Positions 11,658-21,765 of a stretch of DNA of 64,000 bases are shown piece by piece. The stretch is taken from positions 1,116,001 to 1,180,000 of the forward strand of contig CM057066.1 of assembly GCA_029945375.1 (NCBI GenBank), in the 5' to 3' direction. Made by a program: the position numbers and the translations under genes. The notes below the pieces were generated by a model. It saw nothing but the letters and a program-made list of their open reading frames with translations. It was not told the origin of the DNA and did no database searches. This stretch comes from Agaricus subrufescens (Eukaryota > Basidiomycota > Agaricomycetes > Agaricales > Agaricaceae). How positions within the stretch are numbered: position 1 is the first letter of the stretch; every line of letters starts with the position of its first letter.

Positions 11658-13148
11658 TCAATCATACTGGCGCATCGTCTCTTCCAAGGCATCCATATCG
11701 ATATCAAATTTCACCGTCTCGCCAAACGAGAGATCTGCATCTGAATCCGGGGGTAAATCCTCATCCATCCCGTCTTCAATGGATTTTGTAGCATCTTCAC
11801 GATGAGGCTTTTTATGCAACGTTCTCAACGGAGACGATGATCGGTGGCTAGATGTCTGATCGCTTCCCGAGGAAGAGCTAGTCGGTGGTGATTGCGTGCT
11901 GGAGAGCAGTGGCGGCTTAAATTTCTCTTTTGCCGGTTTTGCTACTTTGTGATTACGATTCGACGAATCAGATGGATTTTGGGAGGGTAAAGGACAAGTG
12001 TTCGTTCTCCGCATGCCTAGAGGTGGAGGGCGTGCACCCACGCCGTCCTGAGAAAGTGGCAATACGCGCGCATGATGATTGGCAGGGATGCGTGGGGGTG
12101 GCCTTTTCGAATGGCCAACTGTGGGGACCGTGGTATCAGAAGGTGGCCTCAAATCCGAGGAAGACCCTGAAGAAAATGATGCCAATGAAGCGGAGATTGT
12201 GCGTTCAAGCTTAAGTCTCCGTTGCCTTCGTTCCGGATCAAGAAGTGAATGAAGTTTAGGCGTAGGACCAGGTGCGACGTTGGTGTTTGAAGGAGAAGCA
12301 TTTTGGGTCCGGGAGATTGGTTCGCGCTGGTTCTCAGAACTAAGGAATTGTGGAGTGAGACTTGATTCCAATGATACGGAGGATGAAGCGAAAGACAGTT
12401 TCGAGGGTAGGGTCGGGTGATCAGGTTGAGTTGGTGATAGCATCAAATCTTTCTTCAGTAAAGGGGGGACCGGGGGAGGTGGCATCGCTTCAGGGGAGGA
12501 TTTTGGAGGGTCCACGTCCATCGTGTAACCGGTATGATCTTGTTGATAGTTAGAACCTTTTCTGACTCTCGCTGGCCGTCCAGATATATTTATGGGAGTG
12601 TCAATCAGAATCGCCAATTCTCCCCCTTTTCCTTTTGCAACACCCTCCGAGGCGGAATCAAGTCCAAACACCGAGTGAACCTCACGTTTCACTCTTTTAA
12701 CATGGACATTCCGCGTACGTGCTGTGCTGTGGGGTAAGGGTTTTCGCTTATGCCCGTCCCTTGATGTATTCGTGTCCTGGCGAATACCATCATTTATCCG
12801 CGCTGAAGCTTTCTCTAGCAAGTTGAAAAATTTGTCACAATCGAGAGCGGAAACCGCCTCTCCGTTGGCAGCGCTAGACGAGCGTGACTGTCGATTCCGA
12901 TAGTCATATGACGGAGCCTGCCAACTTGATGTATCAACAGGTCCATTTAAATCGTACGAAGTAGACGGTGTAGAGTCATGCGTTCCTCGTCTACCGGAGC
13001 CCGACGAGGTCGCAAGTGTAAACGACGATAATGACGTCGAAGTTGATGCAGGAGAAGGGGACTGGGGATTGGAAAACGAAGCCTTATTCGTGGTGTATCG
13101 AGAGGATCGCCCGGTACTGGGGAAGTCCCTCGGTGCTTTCGTGTTCAT
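11658..13148 (-). CDS. Disordered Ser/Pro-rich protein of unknown function
   Basis: This is a single uninterrupted frame of 496 codons starting at ATG 13148. The protein is rich in Ser, Pro, Thr, Arg and Lys and is probably mostly disordered. Features visible are a basic stretch with HVKRVKREVH (a possible nuclear localisation signal), a short helical patch DKFFNLLEKASARIN, a PPPPVPPLL proline run, and an acidic C-terminus ending DIDMDALEETMRQYD that looks like a conserved short linear motif. I do not recognise a domain. The uninterrupted length in an intron-rich genome and the patterned acidic tail support a real gene. Confidence 0.7.
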   Translation of the reverse strand: MNTKAPRDFPSTGRSSRYTTNKASFSNPQSPSPASTSTSLSSFTLATSSGSGRRGTHDSTPSTSYDLNGPVDTSSWQAPSYDYRNRQSRSSSAANGEAVSALDCDKFFNLLEKASARINDGIRQDTNTSRDGHKRKPLPHSTARTRNVHVKRVKREVHSVFGLDSASEGVAKGKGGELAILIDTPINISGRPARVRKGSNYQQDHTGYTMDVDPPKSSPEAMPPPPVPPLLKKDLMLSPTQPDHPTLPSKLSFASSSVSLESSLTPQFLSSENQREPISRTQNASPSNTNVAPGPTPKLHSLLDPERRQRRLKLERTISASLASFSSGSSSDLRPPSDTTVPTVGHSKRPPPRIPANHHARVLPLSQDGVGARPPPLGMRRTNTCPLPSQNPSDSSNRNHKVAKPAKEKFKPPLLSSTQSPPTSSSSGSDQTSSHRSSSPLRTLHKKPHREDATKSIEDGMDEDLPPDSDADLSFGETVKFDIDMDALEETMRQYD

Positions 13149-13733
13149 TGAGTTAGTTAACCTTTTTGAAAGCCTAGAACTGTAGAGACGAACTTCGGGA
13201 AAGCTCTGGATGCGGCTTGAAGGCGGCTTCTGATAGGAGATTATCGAGTGCTGTGCATGGCACCTGTGAACCTAGCCATTGAACAGAGTCATCATTATAG
13301 TCCATATCTCAACCCGAGGCGGGCTGAGTCGGTTTCGTCCAATTGTCACGAAGACGCGTAGCCTACGTGAATCTACAGCGTGGTGAGTATTAGAGGGTCT
13401 GGAAGAACGACAAACACAGGTGGTTTGTGAGATTGAGTCATTACAAACAAAAAAATACGGGGGGCCAGACAGAAAAACCCACCGTCTAGCATTCGGGGGG
13501 ACGCGTTGGGCGTCGAACGTTGATGTCGAAGATCAAGGAATACTAATTGCTAAATCACCACGTGATTAGTCATAACCATGACGATTCTTGTGCAGCGCGA
13601 ACAAAACCATCCAAAATGTCGTGTAAGTTATCTACAATACAATATAATGTCACAGCAGTTTAATGACATCCAAGCGATAGGTATACGGGTCATATTAGAA
13701 GAGAGAAGAAATAAACCCTAGAGGAAGCACTGC
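13149..13733. other. Intergenic region, no gene seen
   Basis: This 585-bp interval lies between two genes on the minus strand. It should hold the promoter of the disordered-protein gene and the 3' end of the Bem46-type gene. No further feature is supported. Confidence 0.45.
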
Positions 13734-15217
13734 TCAATCATGCATTGGTGAAGGAGAGAGTCTGGCGATAAAGTTCGCAATAGCCGTCCAGTACCCAGGT
13801 TGCACGCATGTATCATCTGGGTACAAGATAAGCAACTGCTGAGGACGTATGGTAAATAATCCTTACTGTGACCACCGCGTGGGTATTCCTTGTATTCTAT
13901 GTTTTCAGTCCCGGGCTGGTATTCTTTCCCTCCAGAAGTTGTCCGTTCTCCACGCTTCGCAATGGCCCCAAAGAGTAAGGACATCTGCTCCTTTGGCACG
14001 ACTTGGTCTTGAAGACCACTTAGCATCAAAACAGGTGTACGCAAAGGGATTTTCGAAACTTTGGAAATAGAGTCCCATTTCTGGTGACAAAGGAAAGCAA
14101 AAGGACTAAGAAGGGGAAGGGTGTGCGGAATAAGACTCGGAAGTGACGTGAAAGTATTCTCGACGATAAGTGCTGCAATCTTTGCTCCAAGTTAGAGCAT
14201 TGTGAGTACCCGTAGAGAATGACCGGTCTCACCTTGTCAGGGTTCTTGCTGATTAGGTCAATTGAAACAGCTCCGCCAATGGATTGGCCATATAGGATCT
14301 GGGACAGATGTTAGAGACTCGAACGGAGAGCGGAAAGAAGAACAGACAATTGGAGTTTGTTTGTAGCATGGGTCTTGAAGCAAGTAATCCAATCCGGTTT
14401 GTGCATCCAGTTGCATCCCTATCGAAGCAGCTGATTCCACTTGCATAAAAGGTGAAAACGCAAAATACACACCTTTTTCATTCGGAGTACCATCGGAAAG
14501 TCCATATCTGCAAGAACCGGGGTCGGAAACCAAAATTTCCACAAGCGTCATAGCTTACCCTCTGTAACACATCATCAACACATTGCAACGCATGCGCATG
14601 TAGAAGACTTTGGCCAACGGGATTCGATGACCGTGGTTGCCGGCATTTCCGTGGAACATGACAACGGTAGGACGACCTGCCACAAACTGTATTGCAAAGA
14701 TTAGGTACCGGCCACAATGCTAAGACGTAACTTGCCTCGTCTTCAGAGATGTTTGAGTCTGCATCGTCAGGAAGGGGAGTGGCATCCGGGTCGGACTTGA
14801 GCTGTTTGCTCTGCCGCAGCATGTAGCACCTCAGTGTGATACCATCTGGAGTCACTAATTCGAGGTTTTGAGAGTAATGTATTCCAAATTCGCTAGGATG
14901 AGCGACCTCTGGGAAAGAATAAGCGTAAGGACATTCGAAACAAGCTCTGAACATACGCGTTCTGGAACCGGCGGGAAATGCCGAGGGGTAGATCAAATAG
15001 CCTTGCCCATACCAGAGCAATCCAACACCTGGGTTGCATTAGTATTAGCCTCTCGGGTACCTCGCAACTCGTGAAAAATGTTTGTGCGCTTACTGAGTGT
15101 CGAAAGGCCTGCGGCCGTGGCCAATGTTCCCTAGCTGGAAAGTTGATAAAGGTGGCTTTCAGTTTAAACGAGGCAAACCTTTGCAAAGGCTTCCAACGAC
15201 GGAATAAACTGCGACAT
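13734..15217 (-). CDS. Bem46/ABHD13-type alpha/beta hydrolase
   Basis: The gene has several exons. The first encodes MSQFIPSLEAFAK, the next GTLATAAGLSTL, then VGLLWYGQGYLIYPSAFPAG, a membrane-anchored start typical of Bem46 and ABHD13. Downstream are TPDGITLRCYML, VVMFHGNAGNHGHR (oxyanion region), GYGLSDGTPNEKG, a nucleophile elbow encoded as YGQSIGGA (about 14260-14295), TPVLMLSGLQDQVVP (acid residue region) and the C-terminal catalytic His in GGHNDTCVQPGYW. The last exon, recovered by an in-phase intron, ends at 13734. The family is a membrane-associated serine hydrolase linked to polarity in fungi; its substrate is unknown. The catalytic Ser, Asp and His positions all look intact. Confidence 0.82.
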
Positions 15218-16270
15218 AGGCTGGGATGGCTGCAAAGTATACACGCGACGGGAGACCGTTGTTTGGCAATGTTTGGCATCCTCAACATCTCTCGATGACA
15301 TCGACAGACAGGGTCGATGCTGCGGAGTCGATTCCAGCGCTGTTCCCTCCATTTCACACGGACTTTTTTTGAATAAACATTGAATAAACACGTATTTCAA
15401 GCGTATTCTTCACGCATCGAGTTGTGACCATTTGATCCCCAAAAGACCGGCTCACAGGGGTTCGAGGTGAAATAAAAAAAACTCGACTATGTTAACGGCA
15501 TCTGCTCCACTAGATCAGGGATGGATGATGCTTCCCAAAATTTTCTTGCTAAACTTTTCGCCTCGCGGTCATAACCCGAAAGCCGAATTCAGAGAGCGTA
15601 AGTCAAATGAAACCAAAGTCAACTTATCACCTCTTCTAATCCTATCTGCGAGTCCTGACTCGACCACGGAGCTCACTATCAGCCGGGGAAACGCTCTGTG
15701 ATTTTAAAATCTGAACCCACAGCGCCCGCGGACCCTATAAATTGATTTGTTTGCGACCGATGAACGGCTGAGAAGCTGATGGATTACATACAAGTATCAT
15801 AAGGTTTCATACAACTGTATCGATTGAAGGCCAGTCTAGCCCGAACTCCGGATTAGCGTGATGTTTGCTGTCATGTATTTGTCTGTTGGAAGGATATCAA
15901 ACCCAATGTCCACTACAGCTTACTTCTAGCTGAAAAAAGGATAATGGGACTTCCGGCATACACGTGGGATGGTTCATTGTTGGACAGATTCAACGCCTGC
16001 GAAGCATTATCATACCCATACATAATTGATTGCAAGATCGGTCTTACTTGTCAATCTGTGGTCGGACGAGGAAAGTGGCAATTGCAGGGTTCCGTTATTT
16101 CGCGTAATCTATTATTGGTGGCGGTCAAATCGGGAAGCCCCAAACAGGAGCCCAATTGCATTTTTTTTTTTGATCCTTTATGCCATTCAGAATCGCGATA
16201 GACACTTCGGCGGAACGATGCGGATGCAGGACAAACAAACTGCCGTCGAAGGCTTGGCATTTTTGAGGCG
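15218..16270. other. Intergenic region, no gene seen
   Basis: About 1 kb between the divergent Bem46-type gene and the first secreted-family gene. It contains only short frames without domain character. A 10-base T run lies near 16160-16170. Confidence 0.45.
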
Positions 16271-16276
16271 TATAAA
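16271..16276 (+). promoter_or_regulatory. TATA box of secreted family gene 1
   Basis: TATAAA lies 108 nt before the ATG at 16379. The same motif at nearly the same distance precedes both paralogues, which supports a functional core promoter. Confidence 0.7.
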
Positions 16277-16378
16277 TTCTGGCGTCCTGCGTTCATTTAC
16301 TACCATCGACCTTCTTCCAGGTTTACATCTCTCATCGCTTCACAGCTCCCCAACTCAACCCCCACATTCTTTTTTAAA

Positions 16379-17230
16379 ATGCGCTCCTTTGCTTCCATTG
16401 CCACTTTCGCCTCTCTCGCTTTTGCGACCGTCTGCTCTGCTCTGCCCACCGTAGCCCACCCCTATGGTGCAGTTGCCCACGTAAGTTGTTTGTTTTCTTG
16501 TGAGCGTCTCCGCAGCTTAATATTTATTCTTTAGAATGAGCACAAAGATGTTGCCACTCGCGGTGAACCGGCTCACGCTTATGTGCCTGCCGCTATTCCC
16601 CATCACGAATACACCCGTGGTGATGACCACAAGTCAGCTCTCGACATTATTGTCGAGGTCACCGCTGTCGTCAAGCCCATGTGCGACCGATTGAGTAAGT
16701 TGGACTAGTTTATGACTGTGTACATGCTATTGACTGTCGTAAAGCTGCTGTCATCAAGGCTGATGTCGATGTTAACATCGCCGCCCAGACTTCCGTTGAA
16801 ATTCTTACAGATATTAAGGCTGTGCTCGTCCAGGCTGTTGTCGATATCAGGGCTGCCATTGATCTTAACATTGGCCTCACTGTTAAGGGAGTTGTGGTCG
16901 CTGTTGATGTTGTCGCCCACATTGTCGCTGAGCTCCTCCTTGTACGTTGGCTTCATTCCCATGATTAGGCACTTTACTCATTGCATATTTTAGGTTGTCG
17001 TCGCTGTTCTTGGATTGGTTGTGAAGGTCTGCGTGTCTGTTAACGTTCAAGTTATCCTCGACCTCGTTGCCGCAATTGCCGTACAACTTTCCATCATCGT
17101 ATCTCTCATCCTCGGCATCTGTGTCAATCTCCTTGTTGTCCTCGTCCCTCTCCTCGGTGCCATCATTGACATCTGTGTCGACCTCAAGTTGACTGTCCTC
17201 CTTAAAGTTCTTGCTGTTGTTAAGGTTTAG
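16379..17230 (+). CDS. Small secreted hydrophobic protein, tandem family member 1
   Basis: Four exons (16379-16480, 16535-16694, 16745-16941, 16994-17230; intron phases 0,1,0) give 231 residues. The N-terminus MRSFASIATFASLAFA is a clear signal peptide with a probable cleavage site after CSA. A variable His-rich spacer follows, then a conserved junction VKPMCDRLS and a long C-terminal region of Val/Leu/Ile/Ala-rich helices with regularly spaced Asp and Lys. Cysteines occur in VKVCVSV, LGICVNL and IDICVDL. The helices look amphipathic and not purely transmembrane, so a soluble helical bundle, surface-active protein or membrane-inserting protein is possible. The function is unknown. It is the first of three tandem paralogues with the same exon plan. 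Confidence 0.85.
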
Positions 17231-17833
17231 ACAAATGGAATAGAGAAATCGGCGCTAGTACTAGTTTGTTGTAGTGTCGTTTCAATACCTATTTTTGTTT
17301 CATTTCAAATGGGTTTATAATGAGTATCTTTGGATCTGTAGATGTGGCGTCGGGGACGCGGCGCTATATGTCATGGGCGTGATCGCCTGCTTATGTTAAT
17401 TCCGTATAATTGACTAATCGACAGTTGAAATTCAACAGCATTAATCAGTATGTTTGGGTCTGTAGTTGGTATCGTGGCCATGTAATCCACGTGGGTCGCA
17501 TATCTATTAATAGAGATGACTCTTGATTCTTTTTTCCTGGCAATTGCATGAATTTTTATTCCGCCTCCAAATAATACTGGAATATATTATGACTGGAATG
17601 TATCATGACATTCTTGTTCAAGTTTACCGTACGAGAACGTAACAGGCACAGTGTACTCACGGGCGCCAAGTCCCGAAATTACGGCCTAATTTATTTCCCG
17701 TGCGTAAGCTGTTTCACCCTTTGCCGAATAACCTACCGTATTACTCTTTAGATTGTTTTCGAATCACGTACTCGGAACGACTCGGATTCTTAGAATGTTG
17801 GGTAACCACTCAGGATCGATGGTCTAGGCTGCA
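17231..17833. other. Intergenic region between tandem genes 1 and 2
   Basis: About 600 bp with no coding signal. It should contain the 3' end of gene 1 and the promoter of gene 2. Confidence 0.45.
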
Positions 17834-17839
17834 TATAAA
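17834..17839 (+). promoter_or_regulatory. TATA box of secreted family gene 2
   Basis: TATAAA lies 108 nt before the ATG at 17942, exactly the spacing seen for gene 1. Confidence 0.7.
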
Positions 17840-17941
17840 GACAGACACTGTTTTGCTGTTCGACTTCATCAGTTTTTTTACCAACTCTACTCTCTCAGTC
17901 TTCGTCGTCGCACTTGACATCCCACCCTCACTCTTTTAACA

Positions 17942-18839
17942 ATGCGCTCCTTTGCTTCCATCGCCACCTTTGCTACTCTTGCTTTTGCGGCTCTCGCGTC
18001 GGCTCTCCCCACCGGCGGTGCTGACGGTGTTGCACTTCCCAACAAGGTGAGCCGCATTCCGAGAGGTTGCTTTATTGAAGTTAATCCTCGGCTTGAAGGA
18101 TGTTGCTGGTGCTGGTAACCCCACACCGGATCTCCACCACGTTGGTGGGTCGAAAGCCACTAGGGATGCTGTAGAAGATGTCTTTAGCAAGGCCACTGGT
18201 ACTCACCAACCCCGTGACGAGGTTGCTGTTGCCGGTCACTCGGTTGTCAAGATCATTGCCGACGTTACTGCTGAAATTAAGCCTCTTTGCGACAAACTGA
18301 GTATGTTCCCGTCATTTTTTACAGTTGACGATGACTTATTTTGCTTTAGCTGCCGCCATCTCTGCTGATGTTGAGGTCAAGGCTGCGGTTGATGTCTCCC
18401 TCCAGATCCTCGGTCAAATCAAGACTATTCTCGTGAAGGCTAAGGCTGATATTGAGGTTGCCATTTCGGCTGGTGTTGACCTTCTCGTTCTTGACGGCAA
18501 GACTCTCGCTGTACATGCTGTTGCGCAAATTGTTGCTGTCCTCGTTGTTGTACGTGCATATCATTCATTCATCCATTCTCCCGACTTAGAACGTTTTTGT
18601 AGGTCATCACTACGACCCTTGGCCTCGTTGTCAAGGTTTGCGCTTCGGCTAACGTTGAAGCTCTTGCCACCATCATTATCGACATCAACGTTTGCCTCGC
18701 TGCTATCATTGCTCTTGTTGTCAAGATCTGTGTTGGTCTCATCGTTGAACTCAAGCCTCTCGTCGAGTGCATTGGTGCTATCCTCATCAAGCTCGACCTC
18801 AAGGCTCTCATCCAGGTTTTGGCAGTTGTTCGTGCCTAG
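17942..18839 (+). CDS. Small secreted hydrophobic protein, tandem family member 2
   Basis: Four exons (17942-18046, 18099-18300, 18350-18549, 18603-18839; phases 0,1,0) give 247 residues. The signal peptide is MRSFASIATFATLAFA with probable cleavage after ASA. A polar spacer of about 75 residues follows, then the conserved junction EIKPLCDKLS and the helical C-terminal region, including KAKADIEVAISAGVD (shared nearly unchanged with member 3). Cysteines occur in VKVCASA, INVCLAA, VKICVGL and VECIGA. The N-terminal exon is almost identical to that of the other two copies, while the spacer differs strongly. This suggests conserved secretion and fold with a diverging linker. The function is unknown. 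Confidence 0.86.
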
Positions 18840-19883
18840 ATATTATAGATTTATACAGTTCATGAGTATGATATGATTGATATCATCATAATGGCATATA
18901 TGATTCTTTAGACGTAAACGTATTGAAGGCTTCTGTCAGATTTCTGTTTTACGAGTTGAGCTTTTTTTAGATATTGTGATGCAATCGTACACTTGGATGC
19001 TTTTTTGCTTGATAGCTGATCTAGTTGGAGCTGCTTCCGCAAGGTAACGTTCAAGGTGATATTTGACGTATGGATCCGTGTTTATAGGTGGTGTGCAAGG
19101 AATTTTTGAACTTTCTACATGAAGTTAAGCATGTTATATTTATAAGCTGCCGGCGGCTCATTCTGTATACAAATGGTTAGGTTTCTCTTTTAGGACCTAA
19201 ATCTTGAATCTGATCCATCCCGTTATGATGGCCGTGTGACTGACAGAACCTTCTGAGAGAATATTTCACATGTATTTTGCCAAGAGTTTTTTTTTTTCAG
19301 AGTTGCAGTCTCGATTGTTTGTTCCCCGTCACCGAAACTCAAATATCTCAGACAAAAACACCCAAAAATCAATTGAATGAAAGACCGTAGACAGGGATCG
19401 GCTTGATTCATTTGTCTTTTCAACGCCTCGGCGTAGCGCCTCCTTTCTGTGCTAGAAGGGTTCTCGTGCGCGATGGAAAGCCAATAAGCTAAACGGGGAT
19501 AGTTGATATCCACGACTGTCAAACCGATCGCTATCAATAAAGAACGACACCACAACCTCGCGGTTACTTGTGAATCCTGATTTTTGTGGGTGCTGACTTT
19601 TCATTATAATTTTCCTTGTCTGTGAATGACACTTTGTTTATCATCAGTCACAACATGACTGTTTCTATTTTTCATCGGCTTCTTAGCACTTATTCAATGC
19701 GTAATTGAAGAATCAGCCCAGTCACGATGATCAGAAGAAGCCGACATCGTTACTCCCGCCAACTCCAAGATTTTTGATGTGTTGGAGTCGAATAACTATT
19801 TTGCGTTAGTTCCATATCAGCTGTTACCACGGAAATTTTCACATTTGGGAAAACGAATGATCTCATGCAGCAGGGGTGAGACA
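18840..19883. other. Intergenic region between tandem genes 2 and 3
   Basis: About 1 kb. A minus-strand open frame at 19223-19555 has no recognisable protein character and no splice support. No decayed fourth family copy was recognised here. Confidence 0.45.
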
Positions 19884-19889
19884 TATAAA
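19884..19889 (+). promoter_or_regulatory. TATA box of secreted family gene 3
   Basis: TATAAA lies 115 nt before the ATG at 19999, close to the 108-nt spacing of the other two paralogues. Confidence 0.68.
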
Positions 19890-19998
19890 ATGTGAACATT
19901 TTCCCCTAACCCGCAACGATAGCTTTCCCGCTTTCTTAACACCCCCCTAAACCCTCTTTGTCGTCTCTCAGACACACCCCACATTCTTTTAAAGAAAT

Positions 19999-20885
19999 AT
20001 GCGCTCTTTTGCTTCCATCGCTACTTTTGCCACGCTCGCATTCGCGTCCGTCGCGTCCGCTATCCCCACGTTTAACGCCGCCCGTGCTCCGGTGAGTGTC
20101 ATCTCCGGTTTATCGCGTCCAATACGATTACTCAACCTTTAATCAGGGTGCCGTTGACGTCTCTGCTAAAGTTGGCACTGTTGTTCATGACATTGCTGTT
20201 GTGCACCCTCGTGCCGTCGTTGACACCAATGTTGGCGATGTCTCTGTTGATTTCGATCGCCGCGATGGTCAACTCTCTGTCGTTGAGATCCTCAACGAAG
20301 TTACCACCACAATCACGCCTATTTGCAAGAAATTGAGTAAGTTGTTTTCAGAATCAATGACACGACGTGACGCTAAATGTTATTCCCATTTTAGCTGACA
20401 CTGTTTCCGCTGTGGAAGTTGATGTTACCGCCATCTTGCCCACTGTGCTCGATCTCCTTGGTCAAGTTGTGAGCGTCCTCACCAAGGCCAAGGCCGACAT
20501 CGAAGTTGCCATCTCCTCTGGCGTCGTTCCTCTTATTCTTAATGGTAAGCTCCTTGACATCGGAGCTGTTGCCCACCTTCTCGGTGCCCTCATTTGCGTA
20601 AGTCTTTCCTTACTCTCTTCTCCATGCTATAAATAATCAATTGCATTATTATAGACTATTATCCAATGTCTTGGTATTGTTTTCAAGGTCGTCGGCAGTG
20701 TTCACGCAGACGTCCATGGTCTCATCACTCAAGTCGGTGCCATCCTCGGTGAAATCATTGGCCTCGTCCTTAAGGTCGCAGGTGGTCTCCTCGTTGCACT
20801 TTTGCCCATCATCGCACCCGTCCTCGGCACCATCCTTTCTCTCGGTCTCCATACCGTGGCTAGTATCCTGACCATCCGTCTCTAA
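19999..20885 (+). CDS. Small secreted hydrophobic protein, tandem family member 3
   Basis: Four exons (19999-20091, 20147-20336, 20395-20597, 20655-20885; phases 0,1,0) give 238 residues. The signal peptide MRSFASIATFATLAFA matches member 2, with probable cleavage after ASA. The spacer is acidic and distinct from the other copies. The junction reads TPICKKLS, and KAKADIEVAISSGV follows. The last exon is the most divergent: it keeps one Cys (IIQCLGIV) and gains Gly-rich hydrophobic helices such as EIIGLVLKVAGGLL. The loss of most C-terminal cysteines argues against conserved disulfides in that half of the family. Function unknown. Confidence 0.85.
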
Positions 20886-21765
20886 AATAGCAGTTACCCT
20901 GTAGAACTATTTTACCGAGTATTATTGTTGTCATGTGAGCATGGTGTTCACCGGATATCCTGGAAATTTTTTTTTGTCTGTAAACAATTACATTGATACG
21001 CGAAAAATGTATTGATGCCGAATGTTCAAGTTTGTCACCGCCTTTATTGTGTCTTCCCCGGGTACCCAAGTCTCCTCTTTGGGGTTCAACCAATGAAGCT
21101 GCGATAAAAATCCCCTGTAGTCTCAGCCCAAAATTCTCACTCCTGTCCGATTGGAGGGGCTATCTCATGACCCCCCCGCTTCTGTCAGGACTTACTCCAC
21201 CGTCTAACCAGGTATGGAGAATATACAATCAATCTTTTCCCAGAATACAAAAAATTCGAAGGAGCATCAATCCATAAAAGGGAATGTCCTTACTCCAAAT
21301 AGCTTCACCCCACAATTCCGTCATTTCGGGCTCCCACAATCTTCTGTCATTCAAAAATAGCCCGTTAGAAATGGCGACAACTGCCGATCGCAAGGATAAG
21401 ATTGGTAAAAAAACCGCAACGGGCTTTTATCACCGATTAAACATATAACATGACAAAACAATGACTTGCAGTTTCGTTTAAATTGTATCTACCCAAGAAA
21501 AATACATCCATCCATTGCATCAACAATGTCATTCCGTCCCAAATTGTAAGCGGTATCCATGATATCGTAAGATTAAGGAAGCAGGTAGTTCGAAAAAGGA
21601 AGAGAGGACGGAAAGAAAAAGAGCGGTAGAGGGAAAAACCAAGAATTATGCTAAAGGGGGTAACAGGTCTTTATTGGGGATATATAGGAGCAAGATTGTG
21701 GTGCGTAACGACCTCCAGGAAATGAAAATGCACTATATCCAAGGCAAGGGTCAAATGTAAAAATA
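20886..21765. other. Intergenic region, converging 3' ends
   Basis: About 880 bp between the convergent ends of secreted gene 3 (+) and the F-box-like gene (-). No coding signal was recognised. Confidence 0.45.

Noticed and set aside
19223..19555. 110-codon minus-strand frame between tandem genes
   Set aside because: No homology-like motif. It probably arises by chance in spacer DNA.
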